DNA of 64,000 nucleotides from Phytophthora quininea (Eukaryota; Oomycota; Peronosporomycetes; Peronosporales; Peronosporaceae). The notes beneath the pieces were generated by a model. The model saw only the letters and a program-made list of their open reading frames with translations. It was not told where the DNA came from and searched no databases. Below are positions 53,116 to 62,163 of this stretch, one piece after another (position 1 is the stretch's first letter; each line of letters starts with the position of its first letter). Location: assembly GCA_011947345.1 (NCBI GenBank), contig JAAVTG010000289.1, forward strand, positions 62,001-126,000, read 5' to 3'. A program made the position numbers and the translations under genes.

Positions 53116-53733
53116 ATGGAGACCAGCTTCATCCCGCCGCCGTATCCGTTCCCCGAAGCCTGGCCGCGAGTATTCGCCAAGCAGCAGCAGCGACAGAGCT
53201 CCGAATGGCTCACCCCATGGACGCTGGTGCCCATACAGTGCCAGGAACCGCCTGCAACTGAAGCGCAGCACCCCAATCCGAATGTGTCGCCCACTGCAAC
53301 TTGGTTCCCTGACGAAGTAGCAATTGACGAAGAAGATGAAGAAGAAGAGTTCGAGTACGGATTCGTACTGAGCGACGAGTGGCGGCAGCGCTTCCGGTCG
53401 TCGGGGCGGCAGCTCGTACCGACACAGCAACAACCGCGTCGAGCAAAGGGCAAGAAGAAGAGACAGCGCAAGAAGCTTCAGCAGAAGCAAGTGGAGGCAC
53501 AAGCGGCTGCAAGTGCTGGTCTGTCTGACCAGTTGCAACGCGAGATACAAGCCGCCAAGTCGCGGGAGCTGGTGCTGAAATGGAAGCGTCGATCTACCAG
53601 CAGCAGCAGCGATACTAGTCCTGCAATACGGAAGCAGATCGAAGCCATGGAGACGTCGCTCAACGTGCTGTTTGACGACTTTGCGACGCCTTCCAGCCAG
53701 TCGTGTGGCCAGCCCCATGACCCGCTGCAATGA
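53116..53733 (+). CDS. Uncharacterised 205-residue protein
   Basis: Not recognised. A single unbroken exon with a Pro/Trp-rich start (FIPPPYPFPEAWPRVF), a short acidic patch (AIDEEDEEEEFEYGFVLSDE), a very basic stretch (RRAKGKKKRQRKKLQQKQ, nuclear-localisation-like), a helix and a Ser-rich C terminus. No signal or membrane segment. A nuclear or nucleolar protein is likely from composition alone. Confidence 0.65.
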   Translation: METSFIPPPYPFPEAWPRVFAKQQQRQSSEWLTPWTLVPIQCQEPPATEAQHPNPNVSPTATWFPDEVAIDEEDEEEEFEYGFVLSDEWRQRFRSSGRQLVPTQQQPRRAKGKKKRQRKKLQQKQVEAQAAASAGLSDQLQREIQAAKSRELVLKWKRRSTSSSSDTSPAIRKQIEAMETSLNVLFDDFATPSSQSCGQPHDPLQ

Positions 53734-54085
53734 ACAGCTCTCCTTTCTGCGGACAACATGGACATCCAGCCGCACAGATCATCGGAAATGGTCTCTGGGG
53801 ACAGAAATTGGTATGCCCCTCAATGAATTGCAGTGGTAAAGGCCCACACACTGACGAGGTTATCTCATAAGGCCTACAAAATTTGCATAGCGAGCTCGGT
53901 CTATTGCTCACTTCTGCGAATATGACTCCGGCTCACATGGCGCCAGTGTTGCAAACGCCATTTGCATAGTCAAAGCCAGTACAAAACGCACCACGCATAT
54001 TCCCTCTCATACAGCCTGCACGGGAAGAAACCAGTCCAGAAAGGGGAGAGCTCATTTCACAGAGAAAGCTTTGCATGCCGGCGCC
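53734..54085. other. Gene-free interval upstream of the KIX-like gene
   Basis: 350 bp with no ORF of note; contains the initiator-like element at 54050-54068. Confidence 0.5.
54050..54068 (+). promoter_or_regulatory. Initiator-like element of the KIX-like gene
   Basis: GCTCATTTCACAGAGAAAG starts exactly like the oomycete initiator, 36 bp before the ATG at 54086. Confidence 0.5.
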
Positions 54086-54876
54086 ATGAACCTCGGCCAG
54101 ATGAAGAACGACCCGTCCAACGGCTCGGCGCAGGCCATCCCGTCGCTCAAGCGCACGCTCAGCGGCGGCGCGGCCAGCAGTGTGGGCGCGCACGGCCACG
54201 CCGGCGGCCTGGGCAGCCACCTGGGCGCGGGCATGAACGCCATGAACTCCATCCCGTCCGTGCTGCACGCCAACCCGAGCACCAACCCGCCGCAGATGCT
54301 GCGAGCCGTGACGTCCTCTGGCGTCTTCAACCGACCTGCGGCCAACTCGGCCTCGGCCTTCCGTGGGGGCAGCAGTGGACTCTCGACCGGAGGCCAGCAG
54401 GCTAGCGCCAATGTCAGCGCCACCACCGCCACACGCAGTGTGTCGCAGTCGTCCACCACCATGCAGGACTGGAGAATGTATCTGACGATCGAGGAGCGCC
54501 AGGCCGTGCGCTCCAAGATCCGAGACGCCTACACGAGTCGCTGTACGACGTACGAAGACCTGCTGCAAGTGGTACGTTGGTAGAATTTATGGATTGGGTT
54601 TATGGAGTAGATTGGTGACATTGCTATTGGACCGTAGGCATGTGCAATTGAAGAGGAACTGCTGCACATCTCAGCGCCGTCGCGTCTCGACTACTTCAAG
54701 AGCGGCTTCGAGTTTGAGAACCGCGTGAAGCTCAAGAAGGACCAGCTGCAGGGCCAGCTCGCGGCGTTGGACGCCAAGCGGCGGACTTCCAGTGGCCAGC
54801 AACTCCAACAAGGAGCGACAAGTGGCGGCAACAACGGCAGCAAATCAGTAGGATCGTCCAAGAAGCAGCGGAATTA
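54086..54876 (+). CDS. KIX-domain-like protein, possible Mediator MED15 tail
   Basis: 241 residues from exons 54086-54571 and 54638-54876 (66-nt intron). The first half is a low-complexity Gly/Ala/Ser/Asn region. The C-terminal part (WRMYLTIEERQAVRSKIRDA, LLQVACAIEEELLHISAPSR, LDYFKSGFEFENRVKLKK) matches the three-helix KIX pattern of MED15/CBP, with the conserved W-R-L-ER-KI and SR-DY positions. It is much shorter than MED15, so it may be a divergent Mediator subunit or another KIX co-activator. It ends in a basic QGATSGGNNGSK-type tail. Confidence 0.6.
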
Positions 54877-55245
54877 GCTTGGGTGGACTCGCAAGAAGAC
54901 TTGAGGGACCCTTGTGAGTCCGCCAGTGCCTCCGCAGAGTGTTGATAAGCTCTCTCTCTCTCTGGAAGAGCCGATTGCGTGAGGCGGGGAGTCAAGACAG
55001 CTTCTGTGCATAATTTAGGCCTGGGAGGGAACTGCAAAGGAACGAGGCATTAAGGTCGACTCCTTGCGGTTCTCCTGTATTCAATGCAAGGGAATGACTG
55101 TCGAAAGAAACCGGGGAAGTTCCAGCAAAAATGAAGGCGAGAAACCCGTGGTATCGATGAAACAAGGGGAGTGACGTGCATCGTATAGTTTATTTCGTTA
55201 TCTTGTGGAGTGGGGGTTCCTGGCGTCTATTGCAGGTCTACAGGT
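54877..55245. other. Gene-free interval
   Basis: 370 bp between convergent genes, with a short CT dinucleotide run near 54950; otherwise nothing recognisable. Confidence 0.5.
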
Positions 55246-56400
55246 CTAGTATTTGCGCAAGAAGAAGTGCTTCATGACCTCTATGTGCGTTCGAAACATG
55301 TTTCTCTCTTGAAGCTTTGGGTCGAACGCGTTAAAGTTGACAGCTTCGAGTTCCTTCAAGAACATCGAAGAGCTCACAAGCGGCAAAAACGCACAGCGTG
55401 AGTTGCTCGGTAACTCTTTCCGCAATGAACGTGCTTGATGAAGATGCTCCATCGCTCGACAAGCCACGTCGAACACGACGGGTGCAGCCTTCTCACCGAG
55501 TTCAGGGTTCTCCACCGCCGCCATTAGATCGTGCACTGTAATACCATGCTGAAGTTTCATAACAAGATGTGCGTTAGCTCAACGTCGTCTTCGTAGAGCA
55601 GGCCAGTAAATAGAGCCTACCTTTTGCATCAAGTCCTCGGGCAAATACGACTGCTGCTGCGAAGTGTGAAAGGCTGTCCCTCGCAGCAGCGTTGCAAGTC
55701 CAACTGCCACCCCAGCATGACCAGCTACTCGATCCGCCGTGTCGTCTCGCACGCCAAGACACTCCAACGTAAGGTACATCAACGACGACGCGGTCTGTTC
55801 AGCGTAGAGCTCTAATTCATGCAAACTCTGCACTTCATCGCGGTCGAGATCCTGGTCTCGTGCATCCAACAGGCGTTCGAACCAGCGCCTGGTCAAGTCG
55901 TGTTCCTGGATGGCCTTGTCGAGCTCTTGCAGCAACGGCGTGGACTGCTGCGGTCGCTCCTCCTGATGGCAGTGCGTATAAATCGAAGATCCGATCGCGC
56001 CACCACTGCATGCGGATCTTTCCTGTGACGTGGTTGCTGTGCGACGAGTCCTTGATAGTCGCCACCTCCGCGTTCAGTGCACGCTGCAGATTCTTGACGT
56101 CAATAAACCCACCCAGCAGCAACAATATAATCAAATGGACGCACAATCGCAAAGTAGGACGGACGCGTCTTGATGGGCAGCAGCAGTCCGCACAGATAGC
56201 CGTCGTAGTCCAGCTTCCTGGTAATGTATCACAAGCTTTGAGTACAGTTTCTGGCTCCATCTTCGCTGGTTCTAGGCGGCGTGTTCTTACATGACAGACT
56301 CGCGGATCTCCATCTCCGCCTTGCTGTGCTTGCCATGCGCAGCGCCGACAGCCCTGCGTGGCAGTAGGAGCGCCGGTCGATGCCTCAAGCGGCTCAACAT
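55246..56400 (-). CDS. NDUFAF6: NDUFAF6-like complex I assembly factor
   Basis: A squalene/phytoene synthase-fold protein of the mitochondrial NDUFAF6 family. Exons are 56291-56400, 56145-56217, 55621-56083 and 55246-55548 with canonical introns. An Arg-rich, presequence-like start (MLSRLRHRPALLLPRRAVGA) precedes KLDYDGYLCGLLLPIKTRPS, VATIKDSSHSNHVTGKIRMQ, WWRDRIFD, EQTASSLMYLTLECLGVRDD and FLKELEAVNFNAFDPKLQER, all matching the animal protein. A frame break near 55975 (one extra or two missing bases) lies between FDLY and HCHQEERPQQS. The Asp-rich catalytic motifs of true prenyl synthases are absent, as in NDUFAF6. Confidence 0.88.
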
Positions 56401-56634
56401 TGCTGGCCCCTCGTTCTGTTGGAAATGACCACCAAAACGTACTTATCGAAAAGATTGAGTCATATTGATGTTAAACACACCATTTTGTATATCTGTACCG
56501 TACCTACTCGAACAGTAGCCTCTCCAAAATCTCGGCCAGTCAATCTGACCTGCATCACCAGCCATTCCAAGGTGCGCGTATCGCTGCGCAGCGCATTGCC
56601 CTGCTCGTCTACCTAGAGAGTCAATCGTTTAGCT

Positions 56635-58083
56635 ATGAGCAAACGCGCTGCTACGGAGTTTGGCAGCGGCCCGAAGCGCAACACGGCGCAGGGCCTGCAC
56701 GATGCCAAGGACGAGGAGTTGGTGTTCGAGGACCCGTTCGGAGACGACATGGAGGACGAGGAGATGGTCGAGAGCGACGGCGAGGAGGAGGTCGTGGATG
56801 GAGAGAAGAGCATGGACGTTGACATGGACGGAGACGACGGCGACAAGCCCGTGAAGAAGGTGTTCATGCCTGGTGTGGACAAGCTGCAGGATGATGAAGT
56901 GCTGGACTATGACAGCAGCGCCTACGACATGTACTACGCCATGACGGCCGAGTGGCCCTCGCTCAGTATCGACGTCGTGCGCGACAACCTCGGGGCTGTG
57001 CGTACGCGCTTCCCCATGACGGTGTTCATGGTGGCCGGCACCCAGGCCTCAAACCCGGACGACAACCAGCTCACGGTCATGAAGATGTCGGAGCTGCACA
57101 AGACCAAGCACAGCGACAATTCCGACTCTGAAGACGAGGATTCCGACTCGGAGGACGAGACGGAGGGCGACCCGGTGCTCGAGTCGCGCTCGATCCCGCA
57201 CCCTGGTGGCGTCAACCGCGTTCGCTGCATGCCGCAGTCGTCGAACATTGTAGCGACGTGGTCAGACCGCAAAAAGGTGCACCTATGGGACATTGCAAAG
57301 CAGCTCGAGTCGCTGGACGGCAAGAATGGAGCTCCGTTGCCTGCCAAGCAGGCGCCGCTGTACACATTCTCAGGCCATGCGGACGAAGGTTTCGCTATGG
57401 ACTGGTCACCGGTGCAGGCTGGTCGGTTAGTGACAGGAGACTGCAGCAAGTTCATCTACCTCTGGGCCAACTCGGAGGGTGCTTGGAACGTGGACAAGGT
57501 TCCTTTCACGGGCCACAAGAGCTCGGTGGAGGACCTGCAGTGGAGTCCGACAGAAGCGTCCGTGTTTGCATCGTGCTCGTCGGACCGCACTGTGCGGATT
57601 TGGGATACTCGACGAAAGGCTGGCAGCATGCTGGACGTAGCAGCGCACGACGACGACGTCAATGTGATCACGTGGAACCGCAACGTCGCGTACTTGCTTG
57701 CGTCGGGCTCCGATGACGGCTCGTTCAAGATCTGGGACTTGCGAAACTTTAAGGCCGACAACCCGGTGGCTCACTTCCGGTACCACACGGCGCCAGTGAC
57801 GTCGATTGAGTGGCATCCGACCGACGAGTCAGTGTTAGCTGTGTCAGGCGCTGACAACCAGATCTCGGTGTGGGATATGTCTGTCGAGGAGGACTCCGAG
57901 GCTGCCGTGCCCGTTGCCGGTGAGAAGGAGGACGCCAAGGTGGATCTGCCGCCCCAGCTTCTGTTTATCCACCAGGGCCAGACCGACATCAAGGAGCTGC
58001 ACTTCCACCCGCAGTGTCCAGGTGTGCTCATGAGCACAGCCGGCGACGGCTTCAACGTCTTCAAGCCTGCTAATATCTCGTAA
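56635..58083 (+). CDS. GRWD1: GRWD1/Rrb1-like WD40 ribosome-assembly chaperone
   Basis: Complete, single exon, 482 residues. An acidic Glu/Asp N terminus (DDMEDEEMVESDGEEEVVDG), the family entry segment DYDSSAYDMYYAMTAEWPSL, a second acidic insert, and WD40 repeats with good WD pairs (VHLWDIAKQL, DRTVRIWDTRRKAG, DGSFKIWDLRNFKA, NQISVWDMSVEED) leading to the C-terminal HFHPQCPGVLMSTAGDGFNV. Known members bind ribosomal protein uL3 in the nucleolus for 60S assembly, and animal GRWD1 also binds histones. No breaks. It diverges from NDUFAF6 with 234 bp between the starts. Confidence 0.94.
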   Translation: MSKRAATEFGSGPKRNTAQGLHDAKDEELVFEDPFGDDMEDEEMVESDGEEEVVDGEKSMDVDMDGDDGDKPVKKVFMPGVDKLQDDEVLDYDSSAYDMYYAMTAEWPSLSIDVVRDNLGAVRTRFPMTVFMVAGTQASNPDDNQLTVMKMSELHKTKHSDNSDSEDEDSDSEDETEGDPVLESRSIPHPGGVNRVRCMPQSSNIVATWSDRKKVHLWDIAKQLESLDGKNGAPLPAKQAPLYTFSGHADEGFAMDWSPVQAGRLVTGDCSKFIYLWANSEGAWNVDKVPFTGHKSSVEDLQWSPTEASVFASCSSDRTVRIWDTRRKAGSMLDVAAHDDDVNVITWNRNVAYLLASGSDDGSFKIWDLRNFKADNPVAHFRYHTAPVTSIEWHPTDESVLAVSGADNQISVWDMSVEEDSEAAVPVAGEKEDAKVDLPPQLLFIHQGQTDIKELHFHPQCPGVLMSTAGDGFNVFKPANIS

Positions 58084-58285
58084 ATAAACTCGCCTGCTTT
58101 TCGAAACAAGTCAAAAGGCAACTTGCAGGGGCCACTATTTGGAGGGCGGACTTTTGTGTGTTGCACATCAAAACTCGACTATCCAGATAACAGAGCACAC
58201 CAAGACATTCCTGCTGACTTCCAGGCCGCCGACCACCTTCTCCAGACGCCAACACCTCGCTACAGAGACGTCTATCATCTCGACG

Positions 58286-59098
58286 ATGCTCTCGACAGCA
58301 TCGTACTCGCTCCGCCGTCCTCTTATCAGCCGCTGGACGCTGTTCTCTATGGTCTCTATGGCTTTCGTGGCGTCGACAACGCTCGTCCAATCTGAACCGC
58401 TGACCATGTACGGCTACGGCTACAACCAGGGCGGCGACCGCATGCGCCACGACAGCTTGGAGTTCTACGCGCCCTCAGACCGTGGCTGTGCCATGTGCCG
58501 CAACGGAGAGAACTGCTCCATCGCTATCCACAACGTCTCGGCCGGTGTGTTCTGCGGGGACGTGCTGTCCACGTTCCAGCCGTGCTGCTGTGCTTTCCGC
58601 AACGAGTGCATGACCACAATTTTCTCAGACTCTTGCGAGTGCTTCGATGGCGCCCGAGAGGAAGAGATCATGACCACCAGGTTCTACCTTTTCGTCGGGC
58701 TGTCGGTCGTGGCATGGGCCTTGCTAGTTTACGACAAAATGTGTGCAGGACCATACAAGGTCATGAACAGCAATCACCAATTGCTGGCTAGCTCGCCGTC
58801 CGCAGCACGTACAAGAGGTGAAGACAGCATTGTAGACACTGTGAACATCGACTCGGAAGATGAACAGGCAGATACACAGAATTCGGACGCTACGACCTCG
58901 ACCGCCGCTGCTGCTGCGACTGCTACCGCCGTGGCTATTGAAGTGGACGGAGAAGCAGAAGATGAAGACGAAAGCGCTCCATTACGACCGGATTCGTTGT
59001 CACCAACTACAGAGGCTGCAGGTAGTCGGGTGGAAGTCGAGCCTCCAGGCGCTAACGAACGGCAAGAACAAAACGAGACGTCGATCCAGAGTGTATAA
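58286..59098 (+). CDS. Cys-rich single-pass membrane protein, paralogue A
   Basis: 270 residues, unbroken; family not recognised. A signal sequence (FSMVSMAFVASTTLVQS) precedes a short Cys-rich ectodomain with the pattern CxxCxxxxxCS, GVFCGD, QPCCC, EC and CEC and two N-glycosylation sites (NCS, NVS). A TM (FYLFVGLSVVAWALLVYD) and a long acidic, Ala/Thr/Glu-rich cytoplasmic tail follow. The convergent gene at 59313-60217 has the same Cys pattern. A receptor- or adhesin-like surface protein is possible but unproven. Confidence 0.75.
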   Translation: MLSTASYSLRRPLISRWTLFSMVSMAFVASTTLVQSEPLTMYGYGYNQGGDRMRHDSLEFYAPSDRGCAMCRNGENCSIAIHNVSAGVFCGDVLSTFQPCCCAFRNECMTTIFSDSCECFDGAREEEIMTTRFYLFVGLSVVAWALLVYDKMCAGPYKVMNSNHQLLASSPSAARTRGEDSIVDTVNIDSEDEQADTQNSDATTSTAAAAATATAVAIEVDGEAEDEDESAPLRPDSLSPTTEAAGSRVEVEPPGANERQEQNETSIQSV

Positions 59099-59312
59099 TG
59101 GGCTCGAGTGAGCACGGACGTATCACTTCAGTGGTGTGAGCTCCAGCCGAACTAAATGTTAATTGCAGCGACGTCAACTATTGTTTACCTGCCCCGAGTG
59201 CTACATTTTCTACTGAACAGGTTAATGACCAGCCCAAATGCTGACGTTAATTGCAATATTTACTAACTCTAATATCTCTAGCGGTCAACAAATATTCCAT
59301 CGACACCTGCAG

Positions 59313-60217
59313 CTAAGACAGATCCACTTCTTGCAAGCCCGCTTCTTGGACATCTTCTTCTAGCTCTATACCTTGACACGTTTCTTCGCATTGTTCGGAT
59401 CGTAACGAAACAACTTCTTGAACTGCTTCATCAGGAACTGTGACAACAACTATTTCCTGGTCGCTGCCGGCAGCCTCTGCAGAATTTGCGTCATTTTCGA
59501 AAGTGAAAACCGGAGATCGACTCGGCGCGGGGGATAATACAACAAGCAGCGGATCCTCATCGTCGGTGTCTGCGTCAATTTCGGAATACTGTCGTCTTTT
59601 GCCGAAACGCTGCCGGAAGCGCAGCAATCTTTCATTCGTCGCGGTCTTGTACGCAACCATTTGGTTCCGGCGGCAGTCGCTGAAGCAGTCGATGCACTGA
59701 TCCACGTAGACAGCAAACGTGAACAGCGCAAGGTACGCTGACAAGTGGATCAGGATCTCTGTCGATACAGCCATTTGATTGTCCTTCGGGAGTTCAGGCT
59801 CTGGGTCTACGCTGTCTTCTTGCACTCGGGCCACAGTGATATTCTCTTCGTCTAGAGATGCCAATCGCTCGTGTCTCTGCAGCGCTGTAAATGGCGATAC
59901 ACCGCCGCATTCGCACGTGGATGATTCACTTGTGATCCGACACTCTGTGAAGTACGGACAGCAGCACGGCTGCGTTGTCTTCTCTGTGTGGAGGTCTCCG
60001 CAAAACACTCCTGACGACGTGTCGTTCATGGCGACGGAGCATTTGCCGCTGTCTCGACACGTGGTGCATCCCGCCGATACGCTGCCAATGTGAGCTACTG
60101 CAACGCGGACGGGTCAACGCGCGCATTGCGGTCCTTCAGTAGGTCGACGGTGTTTGTGGACGCGACTCGCTCGGCTTGGCAAGCTGCACACACCACCAAC
60201 AGCAGCCGCAGTTTCAT
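59313..60217 (-). CDS. Cys-rich single-pass membrane protein, paralogue B
   Basis: About 301 residues. The signal peptide is MKLRLLLVVCAACQA. The ectodomain repeats the Cys pattern of paralogue A (CTTCRDSGKCS, GVFCGD, QPCCC, EC, CEC) with NDTS and NITV sites. The TM is ILIHLSAYLALFTFAVYVDQ, followed by a CIDCFSDC juxtamembrane cluster that could be palmitoylated, then an acidic tail rich in Glu, Asp and Val. A one-base break near 60100 (one base short, just before VAHIGSVSAG) separates the signal peptide from the ectodomain. Outside the Cys core, similarity to paralogue A is low, so the duplication is old. Confidence 0.7.
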
Positions 60218-60866
60218 CTTTCCTTGCGATTGCTCCTGGTTTATAAAAATATGCAACACCGCAGTCGGGCAGCGCGAGCTCTTGGGATGGTGGAGGTCCT
60301 TGGCAAAGGAGCTGCTGTCGCGTTTCCAGCACTTGGCATCGTTGCTGCAATGCAGCCGTCTACTGCGCCCGATTTTACCCATTTTTGAGTGGACCAATCA
60401 GCGAGAGCGAGTCGGACCAAGTTCAGATGCGTAGCCATCTTCACACCGACAAGATCATTTCGTCAACTCAACTGACGGTCAAGTGATTGACAACTTCAGT
60501 TTGCTTTTTGTCAAGCGAGCAACCTTTACTGGAAGGGAAGCAACAGCACATTGGGGTTCAAGGTGAAGCTACAGTAGCTGGCAGAGTATACCGCAGAGCT
60601 GTGTTGTAGGCCCTCCATGATCCACACGCTTCCGCGGCAGCTGGAAATGTAAACATTGTGGCAATCAGCCTGCTGTTGCCGCTTGTGGAGGCATGTGTCA
60701 ATACGCTCATTATGGTCTCCCTACTCGAGCGCATTGCAGCCGTCCAGCAAAAGTAAACGCCTTGAGAATCCGTTACCAAGTTCAGGAATAAGTTCCTGTA
60801 CCTAACTTTCGGTACACGACTCATCGCTTCTGTGCCAAACCATTCCCACACGGTTTCCTGTCCACG
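60218..60866. other. Shared upstream region of two divergent genes
   Basis: 650 bp with no supported gene. The last 50 bp before 60867 include CCATTCCCACACGGTTTCC, an initiator-like sequence. Confidence 0.45.
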
Positions 60867-61844
60867 ATGGCGTCGACGGCTCGCCAGGCGACGCTGTTGC
60901 TGCTGCTGACGCTGCAGGTAGGCGTGCAGCCCGTGCTGATGGGATGGTACGCCAGCGAGGCGCGCGACGTGCGGCTGCGCGTGGGCGTCGTTGAGCTGCT
61001 CAAGCTGCTCCTGGCGCTGGTGCCTTTGAGCTTGTCGCGTGGAGAGGACGGTCTACTGGCGCAGCTCAAGGGCTGGCGACTGCGCTCTGCATTGGTCACC
61101 ACTGCACTGCCAGCGCTCATCTACGTGCTGCAGAATCTGCTGAACCACGCGGCGGTAGTGGCGCTGGACGGCGTCACGTTCAACGTCCTGAACCAGACCA
61201 AGATCATCTGGACGGCGCTGCTCGTGTACATTTTACTGGGCAGGCGCCAGTCGCCGCTACAAGTGGTGGCACTGGGGCTGCTCTGTGTCGCTGCAGTGCT
61301 CATGACGACGAACTCGGTGGAGACTCAGGAGAAGAGCGAGCAGGAGGAGAACGATGACGCGTCCGTGTTCACAGGCATGTACCAAGCGCTGCTGGGGGCC
61401 GTGCTATCGGCTCTAGCCGGCAGTATTATTCAAAGGGCACTGCAGCGAGAGAAGCGTAACCAGTACATGGTCACAGTGGAGCTTTGTGTGCTGGGAGAAG
61501 CCACGCTGGTGCTCGTAGCTCTTGTTCAGGGACTGACACCCGCGGATAATGCCGATGTCGACTCGCAGGACAGCATGTGGGAAGGCTGGACCAAAATGAC
61601 CATGGTGGCGCTTATGTGCCAAGCGCTGGGCGGAGTGCTGGTGGGTTTTGTGATCCGAGACTGTGGCAATGTGGAGAAGAGCTTCGCTGTGGTGGGAGGC
61701 ATGGGCCTCACTGCTCTGTTTGAGACGCACTTCAACGGCAAACCCTTCGGCCACAATGCGCTGCTAGCTATGGCCCTTGTCGCCGTCAGCACGGCGATGT
61801 ACACGCTCAATCCACCAACACCGTCGACTGAAGACGGAAGATGA
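60867..61844 (+). CDS. Nucleotide-sugar transporter, SLC35A-like
   Basis: Complete, single exon, 325 residues, about ten TMs, no breaks. It matches the Golgi UDP-galactose/UDP-GlcNAc/CMP-sialic acid transporter family: N-terminal LQVGVQPVLMGWYASEARDV, VELLKLLLALV, ALIYVLQNLLNHAAVVALDG, TFNVLNQTKIIWTALLVYIL, and C-terminal GVLVGFVIRDCGNVEKSFAV. The exact substrate cannot be read from the sequence. It supplies nucleotide sugars to Golgi or ER glycosyltransferases. Confidence 0.9.
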   Translation: MASTARQATLLLLLTLQVGVQPVLMGWYASEARDVRLRVGVVELLKLLLALVPLSLSRGEDGLLAQLKGWRLRSALVTTALPALIYVLQNLLNHAAVVALDGVTFNVLNQTKIIWTALLVYILLGRRQSPLQVVALGLLCVAAVLMTTNSVETQEKSEQEENDDASVFTGMYQALLGAVLSALAGSIIQRALQREKRNQYMVTVELCVLGEATLVLVALVQGLTPADNADVDSQDSMWEGWTKMTMVALMCQALGGVLVGFVIRDCGNVEKSFAVVGGMGLTALFETHFNGKPFGHNALLAMALVAVSTAMYTLNPPTPSTEDGR

Positions 61845-62163
61845 TAAATAATGTTAATGTTGCGACCACAACAGCAACCAGCCACCTTTCCACAAAAGGA
61901 AGGCACGCGAAGCACAAGACGAGCATGGACAGCAGCGAGATCGAGCCGTTCTTGGCGCCACCAACAATTGTCACAGTCAACAGCAATCGTGTACACAATT
62001 CTCGGCAACAAGTTCGAGGCCGACAATTACAACCGCTGCCAGTAGTCCCGCCGCCAGCTCGAGAACTGGAAGCTATTGTTTGAGCGCAACTGTATTAATC
62101 TAATCCACGCTATATTTCCCACGACGACCTTAGCAGTCGATCATCGGCGTCGACAAGCGCAGT
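61845..62163. other. Interval between convergent genes with an uncertain small ORF
   Basis: An ATG at 61926 opens about 50 codons (MDSSEIEPFLAPPTIVTVNS) without a domain or splice partner. It may be 3' UTR of the transporter gene. Confidence 0.35.
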
